Positions 8,368-16,805 are shown, counted from the first letter of the stretch. The stretch is 40,136 nt of DNA from Chloroflexota bacterium (GCA_018969485.1 JAGWYG010000024.1:1-40136), one strand, 5' to 3'. A program made the numbers and translations. Notes: generated by a model not told the origin, from the letters alone.

Positions 8368-9792
8368 TCACGGCTGCGGCGTCGCCGTCGGCTCAGGCGT
8401 CGCCGTCGGCTCAGGCGTCGCCGTCGGCTCAGGCGTCGCCGTCGGCTCAGGCGTCGCCGTCGGCTCAGGCGTCGCCGTCGGCCACACCGGCGGCACCACC
8501 GTCCACACCTCGAGCGTCGCCGACGGGCTCGGCTCCGGCGGCACCGTCGCCGTCGCCGTCGCCGCCGCCGGCGACGGACGGAGCGCCGGCGTCGCCGGCG
8601 CAGGGCGGGTCGGTGAGTGGCTCGTCCGCATCACTGCCGCATCGGGCGTCGCCGTCGCCGTCACTGGATCATCTGCGGCAAACCGCGCATAACCGAGCAG
8701 GATCGCCAGGGTGAGCAGCACAATCACGCTCACCACCACCAGCACCGTCGTCTGTGGCACAGTCATCGCGACCGGCGCCGCCGCCACCGGCGCACGAACC
8801 GGTGCCGCGCCGGTCGCCGGGGGCGCCGGCGTCAGCGGCGACGCCGACTGAATGCGTGCGACGCGGGCACGGCTCACCGCCGACGCATCGGCTGCCGACG
8901 CCGCCTCGGGCAGCACACGCGTCAGCGCCGCGAGGTGCGTGCGCGTCGCCAGCGGCATACCGTAGCGCCGCGACACATCGCGCAGCGCCGCGACGAAGTC
9001 GCTCCCCGTCTGGTAGCGGCGCTCCGGCTGTTTGGCCAGCGCCCGCGACAACACCACATCGAGCTCGGGGGGCAGATCCGTCGCGCCCTGGCTGATCGGT
9101 GGCGCCGGCTGCTGCGCATGCGCCGTCACGAGCTCCGACGTCGTCCCGCTGAACGGGATGCTGCCCGCGATGATCTCGTAGGCGGTCACGGCCAGCGAGT
9201 ACAGGTCGCTGCGACCATCGATGGTGCGCGCCGATGCCTGTTCGGGCGAGATGTATTCGGGCGTACCCATGAAGATGCCGGCGCGCGTGATGCGTTCGCC
9301 ACCGACCAGTTCCGGCGCGTGGGCGATGCCGAAGTCGGTCAGCAGGACGCGCCCGCCGGTGTCGATCAGGATGTTGTGTGGCTTGACGTCGCGATGCACC
9401 GCACCCTGGCGGTGGGCGTGATCGAGGGCATCAGCGACCGGCGCGATCAGCGCGATCGCCAGGCCGAGGCCGAGCGCGCCGCGCTCGCGCAGCACCGCGT
9501 AGAGCGTACGCCCGGTGACGTACTCCATCGCGATGAAGCGCCAGTCATCGATCTGGGCGACATCGTAGATCGTGACGATGGCAGGATGCCGCAGGTTCGC
9601 GGCGGTGATCGCCTCGTACTCGAAGCGCCGCGCGAACTCGGCATCGAGCGCGAGGTTCGGCAGCAACACCTTGAGCGCGACGGTGCGCCGCAGCACGGTG
9701 TCGACGGCGCGGTAGACGCGCGCCATGCCGCCGCGACCGATCTCGGCTTCGATGCGGTAACGCCCGAGTTGCTGGCCATTCTGCAGTGTCAT
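8368..9792 (-). CDS. Membrane Ser/Thr protein kinase, PknB type
   Basis: Hanks-type kinase of 474 residues. The catalytic domain (about 11-272) has the Gly-rich loop IGRGGMARVY, Lys41 in VALK, the catalytic loop HRDVKPHN (133-140), DFG (153-155), the GTPEY P+1 loop and DLYSL. A single membrane helix (about 348-368, VLVVVSVIVLLTLAILLGY) follows a Pro/Ala-rich juxtamembrane segment. The outside part is short and low-complexity, ending in six P-T-A-T-P-E type hexapeptides encoded by an 18-bp DNA repeat, with no PASTA domains. It is divergent from the FHA/winged-helix regulator and shares with it a palindromic promoter region; the FHA domain is a likely reader of its phosphothreonine. Rsm22 follows 9 bp downstream. 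Confidence 0.92.
   Translation of the reverse strand: MTLQNGQQLGRYRIEAEIGRGGMARVYRAVDTVLRRTVALKVLLPNLALDAEFARRFEYEAITAANLRHPAIVTIYDVAQIDDWRFIAMEYVTGRTLYAVLRERGALGLGLAIALIAPVADALDHAHRQGAVHRDVKPHNILIDTGGRVLLTDFGIAHAPELVGGERITRAGIFMGTPEYISPEQASARTIDGRSDLYSLAVTAYEIIAGSIPFSGTTSELVTAHAQQPAPPISQGATDLPPELDVVLSRALAKQPERRYQTGSDFVAALRDVSRRYGMPLATRTHLAALTRVLPEAASAADASAVSRARVARIQSASPLTPAPPATGAAPVRAPVAAAPVAMTVPQTTVLVVVSVIVLLTLAILLGYARFAADDPVTATATPDAAVMRTSHSPTRPAPATPALRPSPAAATATATVPPEPSPSATLEVWTVVPPVWPTATPEPTATPEPTATPEPTATPEPTATPEPTATPQP
8375..8482. repeat. 18-bp coding minisatellite in kinase tail
   Basis: Six 18-bp units, five of them exact (starting at 8393, 8411, 8429, 8447 and 8465; sequence TCAGGCGTCGCCGTCGGC), encode the P-T-A-T-P-E repeats at the extracellular C-terminus of the kinase. 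Near-perfect identity suggests recent expansion or slippage. Confidence 0.9.
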
Positions 9793-9806
9793 CGTCGGCC
9801 CAGGTA

Positions 9807-9842
9807 TGGTACAATCGCGGTAGCACCAACGCGATTGTACCA
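9807..9842. promoter_or_regulatory. Palindromic facing promoters of kinase and FHA regulator
   Basis: TGGTACAATCGCG (9807-9819) and its exact complement CGCGATTGTACCA (9830-9842) are perfect 13-base arms with a 10-base spacer. Each arm contains an extended -10, TGGTACAAT, one reading towards the FHA gene (9807-9815, +) and one towards the kinase gene (9834-9842, -). Predicted start points lie a few bases apart inside the spacer and the transcripts cross, so polymerase could occupy only one at a time. No -35 is seen on either side. Confidence 0.65.
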
Positions 9843-9894
9843 CATCGCGCCGTACGATCGGCGCGTTCGAATCACATATTCCACGAGGTACGCC

Positions 9895-10566
9895 ATGTCT
9901 TCCGGAAGCGCGCCGCTCCTGATCATCCGGCGTCCGGCGGGCAGCACGACCGAGGTGAGCTGGATGCGTGAGGTCATCACCATCGGTCGTGATAGCACCA
10001 ACGACATCGTGATCGATCATCCCCTGGCATCGCGCCGTCATGCACGCCTCGAGCGTGACAGCGGCGCCTACTATGTCCGTGATCTCGACAGCACCAACGG
10101 CACGCTGGTCAACAGCGGGCCGATCGACGGGCCACACCAACTCCGGCACCAGGACCGCATCTGGGTCGCTGATGCCGAGATCACCTTCAACGATCCCGAC
10201 GCGACACAGAAGGGCATCTTCCCGGTCGAGATCCTGCGTCGCACCCCACAGGCCGAGGAGGTCTTGCAGTTCGATGCGGATGCCCGCGAGATCGCCATCG
10301 GTGGCAAGCCGCTCGAGCCGCCACTGACCGTCAAGGAGTTCCAGTTGCTGCGGCTGCTCTACGAGCGGCGCGGCCAGGTGGTGAGCAAGGCCGTGATCGC
10401 CCGCGACGTGTGGGATTACCCGCTGTACGACTACAACGCGATCGATGCGCTGATCTACCGGCTGCGGCAGCGCATCGAGCTCGATCCGGCCAACCCGCGG
10501 TTCGTGGTGACCGTGCGGGGCGTCGGGTATCGGCTGATCGTGCGGCCGGAGCCAGTCGAACGCTGA
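9895..10566 (+). CDS. FHA domain - winged-helix (OmpR-type) transcription factor
   Basis: A 223-residue fusion of a phosphothreonine-binding FHA domain (about 28-95; GRDSTNDIVI, S46-x2-H49, DSTNGT at 65-70) and an OmpR/PhoB-type winged helix (about 128-215; LTVKEFQLLRLLYERRGQVVS, then TVRGVGYRL). There is no receiver domain. The layout implies a regulator controlled by binding a phosphothreonine, either on itself or a partner, most likely placed by the divergent Ser/Thr kinase. GAGG lies 8 bases before the ATG. It is followed 43 bp later by aroA. It is functionally comparable to, but differently built from, actinobacterial EmbR, in which FHA is joined to a BTAD regulator. Confidence 0.9.
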   Translation: MSSGSAPLLIIRRPAGSTTEVSWMREVITIGRDSTNDIVIDHPLASRRHARLERDSGAYYVRDLDSTNGTLVNSGPIDGPHQLRHQDRIWVADAEITFNDPDATQKGIFPVEILRRTPQAEEVLQFDADAREIAIGGKPLEPPLTVKEFQLLRLLYERRGQVVSKAVIARDVWDYPLYDYNAIDALIYRLRQRIELDPANPRFVVTVRGVGYRLIVRPEPVER

Positions 10567-10609
10567 CCCGGCTGTCGGACCGGCTGCCGATCTGAAAGGG
10601 GAGCTGCAG

Positions 10610-11902
10610 GTGCATTCACGCCGCATTGAGGCGCCGTCGCGCATGCGTGGATCGATTGACATTCCCGGCGACAAGTCGATCTCGCACCGCGCCGTCATGT
10701 TCAACGCACTGGCACACGGGAGCGCGCGCATCACCCATTTCCTGACCGGTGCCGACTGCCTGGCGACGATCGCGTGCCTGCGTGCCCTGGGCGTGGCGAT
10801 CGAGCAGGAGGGCGATACCGTCGTCGTGCATGGCTGCGGCAGCGCTGGGCTGCGCGAGGCTGCCGATGTCCTCGACTGCGGCAACTCGGGGACGACGATG
10901 CGCCTGCTGGCGGGCGTGCTGGCGGGCTGCGACGGGCGGTTCAGCGTGCTGAGCGGCGATGCTTCGCTCCGCTCACGACCGCAACGGCGCATCGTCGCGC
11001 CGCTGCGCGCGCTGGGCGCGCAGATCGATGGCCGCGACGGCGGTGAGCGCGCACCGCTGGCGATCCGCGGCTCCAGGCTGCATGCCGGCAGCTATGATCT
11101 GCCGATCGCTTCGGCACAGGTCAAGAGCGCCCTCTTGCTGGCGGCGCTGTGCGCCGGCGTGCCGCTCGACCTCGGCGGCCGGATCGATGGGCGCGACCAT
11201 ACCGAGCGCATGCTGCGCGGCATGGGGGTGGCGCTGGCGCTCGAGGATGGCCGGCTGCGGCTGACGCCTGGCGCCGCACTGCAGCCCTGCTCGCTGCGCG
11301 TGCCGGGCGATCCGTCGTCGGCGGCGTTCTGGTGGGTCGCGGCTGCGATTCATCCCGATGCCGAGATCACCACCCGCGGGGTGGGGATGAATGCGAGCCG
11401 CGGCGGGGCGCTCGAGGTGCTGCAGGCGATGGGCGCCGATCTGACCGTGAGCGCGCTGCGCACCGAGGGCGATGAGCCGGTGGCCGACGTCACGGTGCGC
11501 TCGTCGGCGCTGCGCGGCACCACCATCGAGGGGGCGATCATTCCACGGCTGATCGATGAGCTTCCGGTGCTGGCGGTGGCGGCGGCGTGCGCTCGCGGCA
11601 CCACGGTGGTGCGCGATGCCCAGGAACTGCGCGCCAAGGAGACCGACCGGATCAGCACGGTGGTCGGCGGGCTGCGCGCGCTGGGCGTGGCGGTCGATGC
11701 TGCCGATGACGGATTTCGCATCGACGGCGGGCGGCGGCTGGCGGGCACGGCGCTCTCCAGCCATGGCGACCATCGCCTGGCGATGGCCTGGGCGGTGGCG
11801 GCGCTGGCGGCGCACGAGGCGGTGCTGATCGGCGACGCCGGTGCCGTCGATGTGTCGTATCCCGCCTTCTGGGCGACGCTGGAGCAGCTTGGTGCGGCCT
11901 GA
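10610..11902 (+). CDS. aroA: 5-enolpyruvylshikimate-3-phosphate synthase
   Basis: Sixth step of the shikimate pathway: joins PEP and shikimate 3-phosphate. The protein opens with [16 protein letters not shown], containing the PEP-binding Lys22 and Ser23 and Arg27, followed by [14 protein letters not shown]. The second half has [21 protein letters not shown] and [16 protein letters not shown], all hallmark segments. The 430-residue length is normal. The start is GTG, with AAAGGGGAG 7 bases upstream. galE follows after 29 bp on the same strand. Confidence 0.97.
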   Translation: MHSRRIEAPSRMRGSIDIPGDKSISHRAVMFNALAHGSARITHFLTGADCLATIACLRALGVAIEQEGDTVVVHGCGSAGLREAADVLDCGNSGTTMRLLAGVLAGCDGRFSVLSGDASLRSRPQRRIVAPLRALGAQIDGRDGGERAPLAIRGSRLHAGSYDLPIASAQVKSALLLAALCAGVPLDLGGRIDGRDHTERMLRGMGVALALEDGRLRLTPGAALQPCSLRVPGDPSSAAFWWVAAAIHPDAEITTRGVGMNASRGGALEVLQAMGADLTVSALRTEGDEPVADVTVRSSALRGTTIEGAIIPRLIDELPVLAVAAACARGTTVVRDAQELRAKETDRISTVVGGLRALGVAVDAADDGFRIDGGRRLAGTALSSHGDHRLAMAWAVAALAAHEAVLIGDAGAVDVSYPAFWATLEQLGAA

Positions 11903-11931
11903 CGCGGGCGCGCCGGATCAAGGGGGCCAGG

Positions 11932-12921
11932 GTGAAAGTCATCGTCACCGGCGGTGCCGGCTATATCGGCAGCGTCTGTGCTGCCGAACTGCTCGCCGCC
12001 GGCCATGATGTGATCGTGGTCGACAACCTGTACCAGGGGCATCGCGCCGCCGTGCCGCCCGGCGCCATCTGGCATCACGCCGATCTCGGCGACGCGGCAC
12101 AGGTCGCCGGGTTGTTCCGCCAGCACCGCGGCATCGACGGCGTGCTGCACTTCGCTTCGTATACCCTGGTGGGCGAGAGCATGCAGCAGCCGTTCCGCTA
12201 CCTGCGCGACAACCTGGTCGCCGGCGCGAACCTGTTCGAGCATGCCGTCGCCGCCGGCGTCGGGCGCTTCATCGTGTCGTCGACCGCCAATCTGTTCGAT
12301 CGGCCCGAACGCATGCCGATCGAGCCCGACGAGCACATCGTGCCGGGATCGCCGTACGGCGAATCGAAGTTCTTTCTCGAACGCACCCTGGCGTGGATGG
12401 AGCGCATCTACGGCGTGCGCTACGCCTGCCTGCGCTACTTCAACGCTGCCGGCGGCACGCCACAGCGCGGCGAGGACCATTCGCCCGAACATCACCTCAT
12501 CCCGATCGTGCTGCAGGTCGCGCTCGGGCAGCGCGAGCACCTGACGATCTTCGGCGACGACTATCCGACGCGCGATGGCACCTGCGTGCGCGATTACGTC
12601 CATGTGCTTGACCTGGCCCAGGCGCACATCCTGGCGCTGCAGGCGCTCGACCGGCTGGGGAGCCGGGTGTACAACCTGGGCAACGGCACCGGCTTCACCA
12701 TCCGCGAGGTCGTGCGGGTCGCCGAGGTTGTGACGGGACGGCCGATTCCGTGCGTGGTGGGGCCGCGCCGGCCGGGTGATCCGGCCGAGCTGGTGGCGTC
12801 GGCGGCGCGCATTCGTGCCGAGCTTGGCTGGGCGCCGCGCTATCCGACGCTCGAGCAGATCGTCGGCTCGGCGTGGCAGTGGCATCGCGCGCACCCCCAT
12901 GGGTACGGCGATCCGGGATGA
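11932..12921 (+). CDS. galE: UDP-glucose 4-epimerase
   Basis: Extended short-chain dehydrogenase fold: NAD-binding VTGGAGYIG (5-13), catalytic Ser in SST (117), and Y142-x3-K146 in [20 protein letters not shown] after strand beta2 and RYFNAAGG in the substrate half are typical of GalE. It interconverts UDP-glucose and UDP-galactose for polysaccharide or glycolipid synthesis. The 329-residue length is normal. The GTG start has AGGGGG upstream. It sits between aroA and the SHMT-like gene with short gaps (29 and 16 bp), so the three are probably co-transcribed though not in one pathway. Confidence 0.93.
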   Translation: MKVIVTGGAGYIGSVCAAELLAAGHDVIVVDNLYQGHRAAVPPGAIWHHADLGDAAQVAGLFRQHRGIDGVLHFASYTLVGESMQQPFRYLRDNLVAGANLFEHAVAAGVGRFIVSSTANLFDRPERMPIEPDEHIVPGSPYGESKFFLERTLAWMERIYGVRYACLRYFNAAGGTPQRGEDHSPEHHLIPIVLQVALGQREHLTIFGDDYPTRDGTCVRDYVHVLDLAQAHILALQALDRLGSRVYNLGNGTGFTIREVVRVAEVVTGRPIPCVVGPRRPGDPAELVASAARIRAELGWAPRYPTLEQIVGSAWQWHRAHPHGYGDPG

Positions 12922-12937
12922 TGTCGGGGGACGAGCG

Positions 12938-14263
12938 ATGACCAGCCCACACCTGCCCTGGATCAGCGGGGCGCTGAACGCATTCGCCGAGACGACCCTG
13001 GCAGGCCTGCCGCTCGCCGACGGCGCGGCGCTGCGCGACACCGTCGAGGCGCTGGCGCTGCAACACCGGGTCGTTCACGAGCAGGAGTGCCTCAATCTCA
13101 ATCCGGCGACCAATCTGATGAACCCGCGTGCCGAGGCGCTGCTGGCCGCCGGGCTGGGCAACCGGCCGTCGCTCGGGCATCCCGGCGACAAATACGAGAT
13201 GGGGCTGGAGGCGGTCGAGCGCATCGAACTGATCGCGCGCCGCCTGGCGGGCGAGGTGTTTCGCGCCGACTACGCCGAGATCCGCGTGGGTTCGGGCGCG
13301 CTGGCGAACCTCTACGGCTTCATGGCCACCTGCCGGCCGGGTGATCGCATCATCGTGCCGCCGCCGGCCATCGGCGGCCATGTCACGCACGACCGGGCGG
13401 GTGCGGCCGGGTACTATGGGCTGGACATCCACTACGCCCCGGTTGATCCGGCGAACTACACCGTCGATCTGGCGCGGCTGCGCGAGCAGGCGCGGCAGAT
13501 TCGCCCGGCGCTGATCACCATCGGCGGCAGCCTGAACCTGCGGCCGCACCCGGTGCGGCAGCTTCGCCAGATCGCCGACGACGTCGGCGCGGTGCTGCTG
13601 GCGGATGCCGCCCATCAATGCGGTCTGTTCGCCGGCGGGCGCTGGCCCAATCCGCTGGACGACGGGGCGCATCTGCTGACGATGAGCACCTACAAGAGCC
13701 TGGGCGGGCCGGCCGGCGGGCTGATCGTCTCGCGCGATGCCGCGCTGATGCAGCGCATCGATGCCATCGCCTATCCCGGCCTGACTGCCAACTCCGACGC
13801 GGGGCGCGTGGCGGCGCTGGCGATCACGCTGCTCGACTGGCGCGCTGCCGGCCCGGCATACGCGGCAGCGATGGTCGATACCAGCCAGGCGCTGGCGCGG
13901 GCGCTGGCCGATGAGGGGCTGGCGGTCTTTCGCATGGCCGATGGTACCGCCACCGAGTCGCACCAGTTCGCCCTGCTGGCGGCGCCATTCGGCGGCGGGC
14001 AGCGGATGGCACGACAGCTGCGCCAGGCGAACATCCTCAGCTGTGGCATCGGCCTGCCCGGCGACGCCATCGCCGACGACACGAACGGGCTGCGCCTCGG
14101 CACCCCCGAGATCGTACGCAGCGGCATGGGGCCGGCGGAGATGCCCACGGTGGCGCGCCTCGTCGCCGACAGCCTGTGGCGGCGGCGGCCCGACGCGCAG
14201 ATCGCCGCCGACGTGCGCGCCCTGCGCCAGCAGTACCCGACCGTCCGGTTCACCGGCGCGTGA
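12938..14263 (+). CDS. Serine hydroxymethyltransferase-like PLP enzyme
   Basis: Fold-type I PLP enzyme clearly related to GlyA but divergent. Recognisable are NLNPATNLMNP, GHPGDKYEMG (replacing the canonical YPGxRYYGG), VGSGALANL, GGHVTH, DAAHQCGLFAGG with Asp223 and His226, and the PLP lysine Lys253 in STYKSLGGPAGG (canonical THKTLRGPRGG). The altered loops suggest a different amino acid or aldol substrate than glycine/serine plus folate, for example a threonine-aldolase or alpha-methylserine type reaction; this is inference. The 441-residue length fits. GGGGGACGAG precedes the ATG. Its last 14 bases overlap the convergent amidase gene. Confidence 0.8.
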   Translation: MTSPHLPWISGALNAFAETTLAGLPLADGAALRDTVEALALQHRVVHEQECLNLNPATNLMNPRAEALLAAGLGNRPSLGHPGDKYEMGLEAVERIELIARRLAGEVFRADYAEIRVGSGALANLYGFMATCRPGDRIIVPPPAIGGHVTHDRAGAAGYYGLDIHYAPVDPANYTVDLARLREQARQIRPALITIGGSLNLRPHPVRQLRQIADDVGAVLLADAAHQCGLFAGGRWPNPLDDGAHLLTMSTYKSLGGPAGGLIVSRDAALMQRIDAIAYPGLTANSDAGRVAALAITLLDWRAAGPAYAAAMVDTSQALARALADEGLAVFRMADGTATESHQFALLAAPFGGGQRMARQLRQANILSCGIGLPGDAIADDTNGLRLGTPEIVRSGMGPAEMPTVARLVADSLWRRRPDAQIAADVRALRQQYPTVRFTGA

Positions 14264-15680
14264 GTGGCGGCGCCTGCCGCCAGAACGGCTGTGCCTGCTG
14301 GAAGGCATACGCCAGGCGCAGCACCCCCAGTTCATCACGATGGCGCCCGACGATCTGCAGGCCCACCGGCAGGCCGTCGTCGGTGAACCCTGCCGGCAGC
14401 GAGATCGCCGGCAGCCCGGTGATCGAGATGAAATAGCACGACTGCATCCAGTCGATATAGCTCGCCATCGTCTGGCCGGCGACGGTCTGCGGATACGGCA
14501 GGTTCACATCGAACGGCGGCACCTGGGTGGTCGTGAGCACCAGGAACGCGTGGCGCTCCATGAATTCGCGCACCCGGTGATAGAGCGCGGTGCGCAGCCG
14601 CTCGGCACGGCCGAGCTGTGGCCCGGTCAACTGGCGGCCCTCCTCGATGTTCCAGATCACCGTGTCCTTCAGCTGATCCCGGTGCCGGTCGAGCAGGTCG
14701 CCGTAGCCGAGCTCGAAGCCCCAGGCACGGAACGCCTTGAACGCCTCGTCGGCCCCGTCCATCGCCGGGGCAGCATCGTGCACCTCGCACCCCAATGCCA
14801 CAAACGTCGCGCGCTGCCGCTCCAGCACCGCGGCGATCCGTGGATCGAGCGGGACGCTGCCGCCCAGGTCCGGGCACCAGGCGATCGGCGTGCCACGCCA
14901 TCCGGCATCGAGCGGCACGGCGAACTGCGCGCCCGGCTCGGCGATCGACTGCGGGGCGCGCGGGTCGGGGCCAGCCAGCACGCTGAGCAGCAGCGCGACA
15001 TCCTCGACGGTGCGCCCCATCGGCCCTTCGACGGCCAACGTCTGCCAGGCGCTGCGATCCGACCATGCGGCGACGCGGCCGACCGACGGGCGCAGTCCGA
15101 CGACATTGCAGAACGCTGCGGGGTTCCGCAGCGAGCCGCCCGAGTCGCTGCCGTCGGCCAGCGCGAACATCCCGGTGGCCAGGCCGACGGCGGCACCGCC
15201 ACTGCTGCCGCCACAGGTGCGCGTCGGATCGTACGGGTTGCGCGTCGCCCCGAAGACCGGGTTGAAGGTCTGTGAACCGGCGCCGAACTCCGGCGTGTTG
15301 GTCTTGCCCAGCGTCACCGCGCCGGCGGCGCGCATGCGTTCGATGATGATCGCATCGCGATCGGGGACAAAGTTGCGATACAGCGGCGAGCCGAACGTCG
15401 TCCTGATGTCGCGGGTGGGCACGAGGTCTTTGTGCGCCACCGGCAGGCCATGCAGCGGGCCGAGCCAGCGGCCCTGCGCCAGCGCGGCGTCGGCGGCCTG
15501 CGCCTGGGCGCGCGCCAGGTCGGGCGTGGCCGTCACCAGCGCGTTGAGCTGTGGATTGACGGCCGCGATGCGCGCCAGGTGCGCATCCAGCAGTTCCACC
15601 GCCGATAGGTCGCGGCGGCGCAGCAAGCCGGCCAGTTCGACCGCCGGGCGCCGGCACAGATCATCATGGTTCGTCGTCAT
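14250..15680 (-). CDS. Amidase signature family hydrolase
   Basis: Ser-cisSer-Lys amidase: Lys84 (LPVAHKD), cis-Ser159 in CGGSSGGAA and nucleophile Ser183 in SDSGGSLRNPA, spaced exactly as in the family. Length 476 residues is normal. It resembles stand-alone amidases more than GatA, as no gatB/gatC lies nearby. The substrate is unknown. Its ATG overlaps the TGA of the upstream C39-like gene (ATGA), showing translational coupling. The 3' end overlaps the convergent SHMT-like gene by 14 bp. Confidence 0.92.
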   Translation of the reverse strand: MTTNHDDLCRRPAVELAGLLRRRDLSAVELLDAHLARIAAVNPQLNALVTATPDLARAQAQAADAALAQGRWLGPLHGLPVAHKDLVPTRDIRTTFGSPLYRNFVPDRDAIIIERMRAAGAVTLGKTNTPEFGAGSQTFNPVFGATRNPYDPTRTCGGSSGGAAVGLATGMFALADGSDSGGSLRNPAAFCNVVGLRPSVGRVAAWSDRSAWQTLAVEGPMGRTVEDVALLLSVLAGPDPRAPQSIAEPGAQFAVPLDAGWRGTPIAWCPDLGGSVPLDPRIAAVLERQRATFVALGCEVHDAAPAMDGADEAFKAFRAWGFELGYGDLLDRHRDQLKDTVIWNIEEGRQLTGPQLGRAERLRTALYHRVREFMERHAFLVLTTTQVPPFDVNLPYPQTVAGQTMASYIDWMQSCYFISITGLPAISLPAGFTDDGLPVGLQIVGRHRDELGVLRLAYAFQQAQPFWRQAPPLTRR

Positions 15681-16423
15681 CGTGCCCCACCTTCCGCCAG
15701 GCGATCATCCGACCCGATCACCAGGCCGGCGATCCGCCGGCCGACCGAGCGCCGCGCGGGGCGGCGCAGGGTCTGCGCACGCCATTCGCGATGCGCTGCG
15801 GGGTCCGGGAAGATCGGACAGTAGTTGCGCGATGACCAGAGGCGCAGGAACTCGCCGCGCGCCAGCGTGCGGTTGCCCGGATAGTGCTCGACGGTGCCGT
15901 CACCGTCGCGATCGACGTCGTTGGCATCGAGCCGGAAGCCGCCCAGGCTGGGCCACTGGGCGTCGATGAGGTAGTATTCCTCGCGCCGCACTCCCTGCGC
16001 GTCGCGGTACGGCTCGCTGTAGCCCACCAGGACGGTGGCATGCTGGCCGAAGACGCGCAGCCGGCCGAGCTGGAACGCCGGGTAGATGTCGACGATCATC
16101 GGTACGCCCCGGTCGATCAGGCCGCGGATGACGCGCTCGGCGTCGCTGCGCGCCAGGTTGCCGAAGTGGGCGCCATACCCACGACGGCGCAGTTGCAGCG
16201 CCTTGAGGAACGGCAGCGTGCCGCCGAGCCGCGGCTGGAACAGCAGCCCGGCCTCGCGGATGAACTCGTCCTTGGAGTAGCGCGCGGCCTGGTTGAGCAG
16301 GTTGAGCGCGTTGGCGATTGAGGTGAAGCTGCACTCGTTGAACCCCTGCCCGCCGACGGGCCAGGCGTCGAGTGCGGCGCTCGCGACCACGCTGCGGACA
16401 TACGGGGGGAATGTCTCACTCAC
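15677..16423 (-). CDS. C39-like cysteine peptidase domain protein
   Basis: A 248-residue protein with the layout of peptidase family C39-like papain folds: Cys31 in [15 protein letters not shown], His128 in [12 protein letters not shown] and Asp154 in [12 protein letters not shown]. No signal peptide or transporter domain is present. After the catalytic part, [15 protein letters not shown] (167-180) looks like a calcium-binding Asp-rich loop. The start is GTG 16423, with GAGGAG 6 bases upstream; longer frames lead into the repeat array and are rejected. It is the first gene of a coupled pair with the amidase, suggesting successive steps in degrading a peptide or amide. Catalysis is inferred from motif placement only. 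Confidence 0.7.
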   Translation of the reverse strand: MSETFPPYVRSVVASAALDAWPVGGQGFNECSFTSIANALNLLNQAARYSKDEFIREAGLLFQPRLGGTLPFLKALQLRRRGYGAHFGNLARSDAERVIRGLIDRGVPMIVDIYPAFQLGRLRVFGQHATVLVGYSEPYRDAQGVRREEYYLIDAQWPSLGGFRLDANDVDRDGDGTVEHYPGNRTLARGEFLRLWSSRNYCPIFPDPAAHREWRAQTLRRPARRSVGRRIAGLVIGSDDRLAEGGAR

Positions 16424-16471
16424 AGGGTGCTCCTCGTGCTGCGGGCGGCGCGCACCGCTGCCGCTCTGCCT

Positions 16472-16480
16472 ACCATACCA
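16472..16480 (-). promoter_or_regulatory. Extended -10 for C39-like/amidase operon
   Basis: TGGTATGGT on the minus strand, 49 bp upstream of the GTG start at 16423. It is one of the TGGTA-type extended -10s seen across this window. Confidence 0.45.
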
Positions 16481-16518
16481 GAGAGCGCCGGGCGCTGCAA
16501 TGGCGCGGCGAAGGGCGG

Positions 16519-16740
16519 GAGACGGGCTCACACGAAGCCACGAAGCCACGAAGGGGCAGGAGGCGCGGGAGATGGGAGGCGGGAGACGGGCTCACACGAA
16601 GGCACGAAGCCACGAAGGGAGAGACGGGCTCACACGAAGCCACGAAGCCACGAAGGCGCGAAGGGAGAGAGACGGGCTCACACGAAGGCACGAAGCCACG
16701 AAGGGCGGGAGACGGGCTCACACGAAGGCACGAAGGCGCG
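16519..16740. repeat. CACGAAG repeat array, five units
   Basis: Five units beginning GAGACGGGCTCACACGAAG start at 16519, 16583, 16621, 16669 and 16709. Each carries two to four CACGAAGC/G words, then a short variable G-rich spacer. Unit spacing is irregular (64, 38, 48, 40). This is the reverse orientation of the repeat at 1-120. The 425 bp between the C39-like and dihydroorotase genes (16424-16848) otherwise contain only the two promoters and the short motif at 16741. Confidence 0.92.
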
Positions 16741-16769
16741 GGGGGCAAGGCTCCATGCTCTCTTCTCGC
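16741..16769 (+). repeat. Short repeat motif shared with 28266-28295
   Basis: GGGGGCAAGGCTCCAT at the start of this stretch matches GGGGGTAAGGCTCCAT on the minus strand ending at 28295 in 15 of 16 positions, with similar C/T-rich sequence following in both. Both copies touch another repeat family. Confidence 0.55.
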
Positions 16770-16776
16770 AGGCCTG

Positions 16777-16805
16777 CTGAACGGGCGCTGGCGATGCGGT
16801 ATGAT
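16777..16805 (+). promoter_or_regulatory. Candidate promoter for dihydroorotase
   Basis: CTGAAC (16777-16782) and TATGAT (16800-16805) with a 17-base spacer, 44 bp before the start at 16849. The -10 matches five of six consensus bases; the -35 is weak. Confidence 0.4.

Noticed and set aside
9860-9890. tRNA-like T-loop (GTTCGAATC)
   Set aside because: The five bases on either side do not pair as a T-stem, and no anticodon or acceptor stem can be built.
14335-15657. A second long minus-strand frame within the amidase gene
   Set aside because: It is a frame-shifted shadow of the amidase with Gly/Arg/Pro repeats and no motif.
16519-16740. CRISPR array
   Set aside because: Unit spacing is irregular, the repeats contain internal 8-9-base repeats, the spacers are short G-rich variants of each other, and there are no cas genes.
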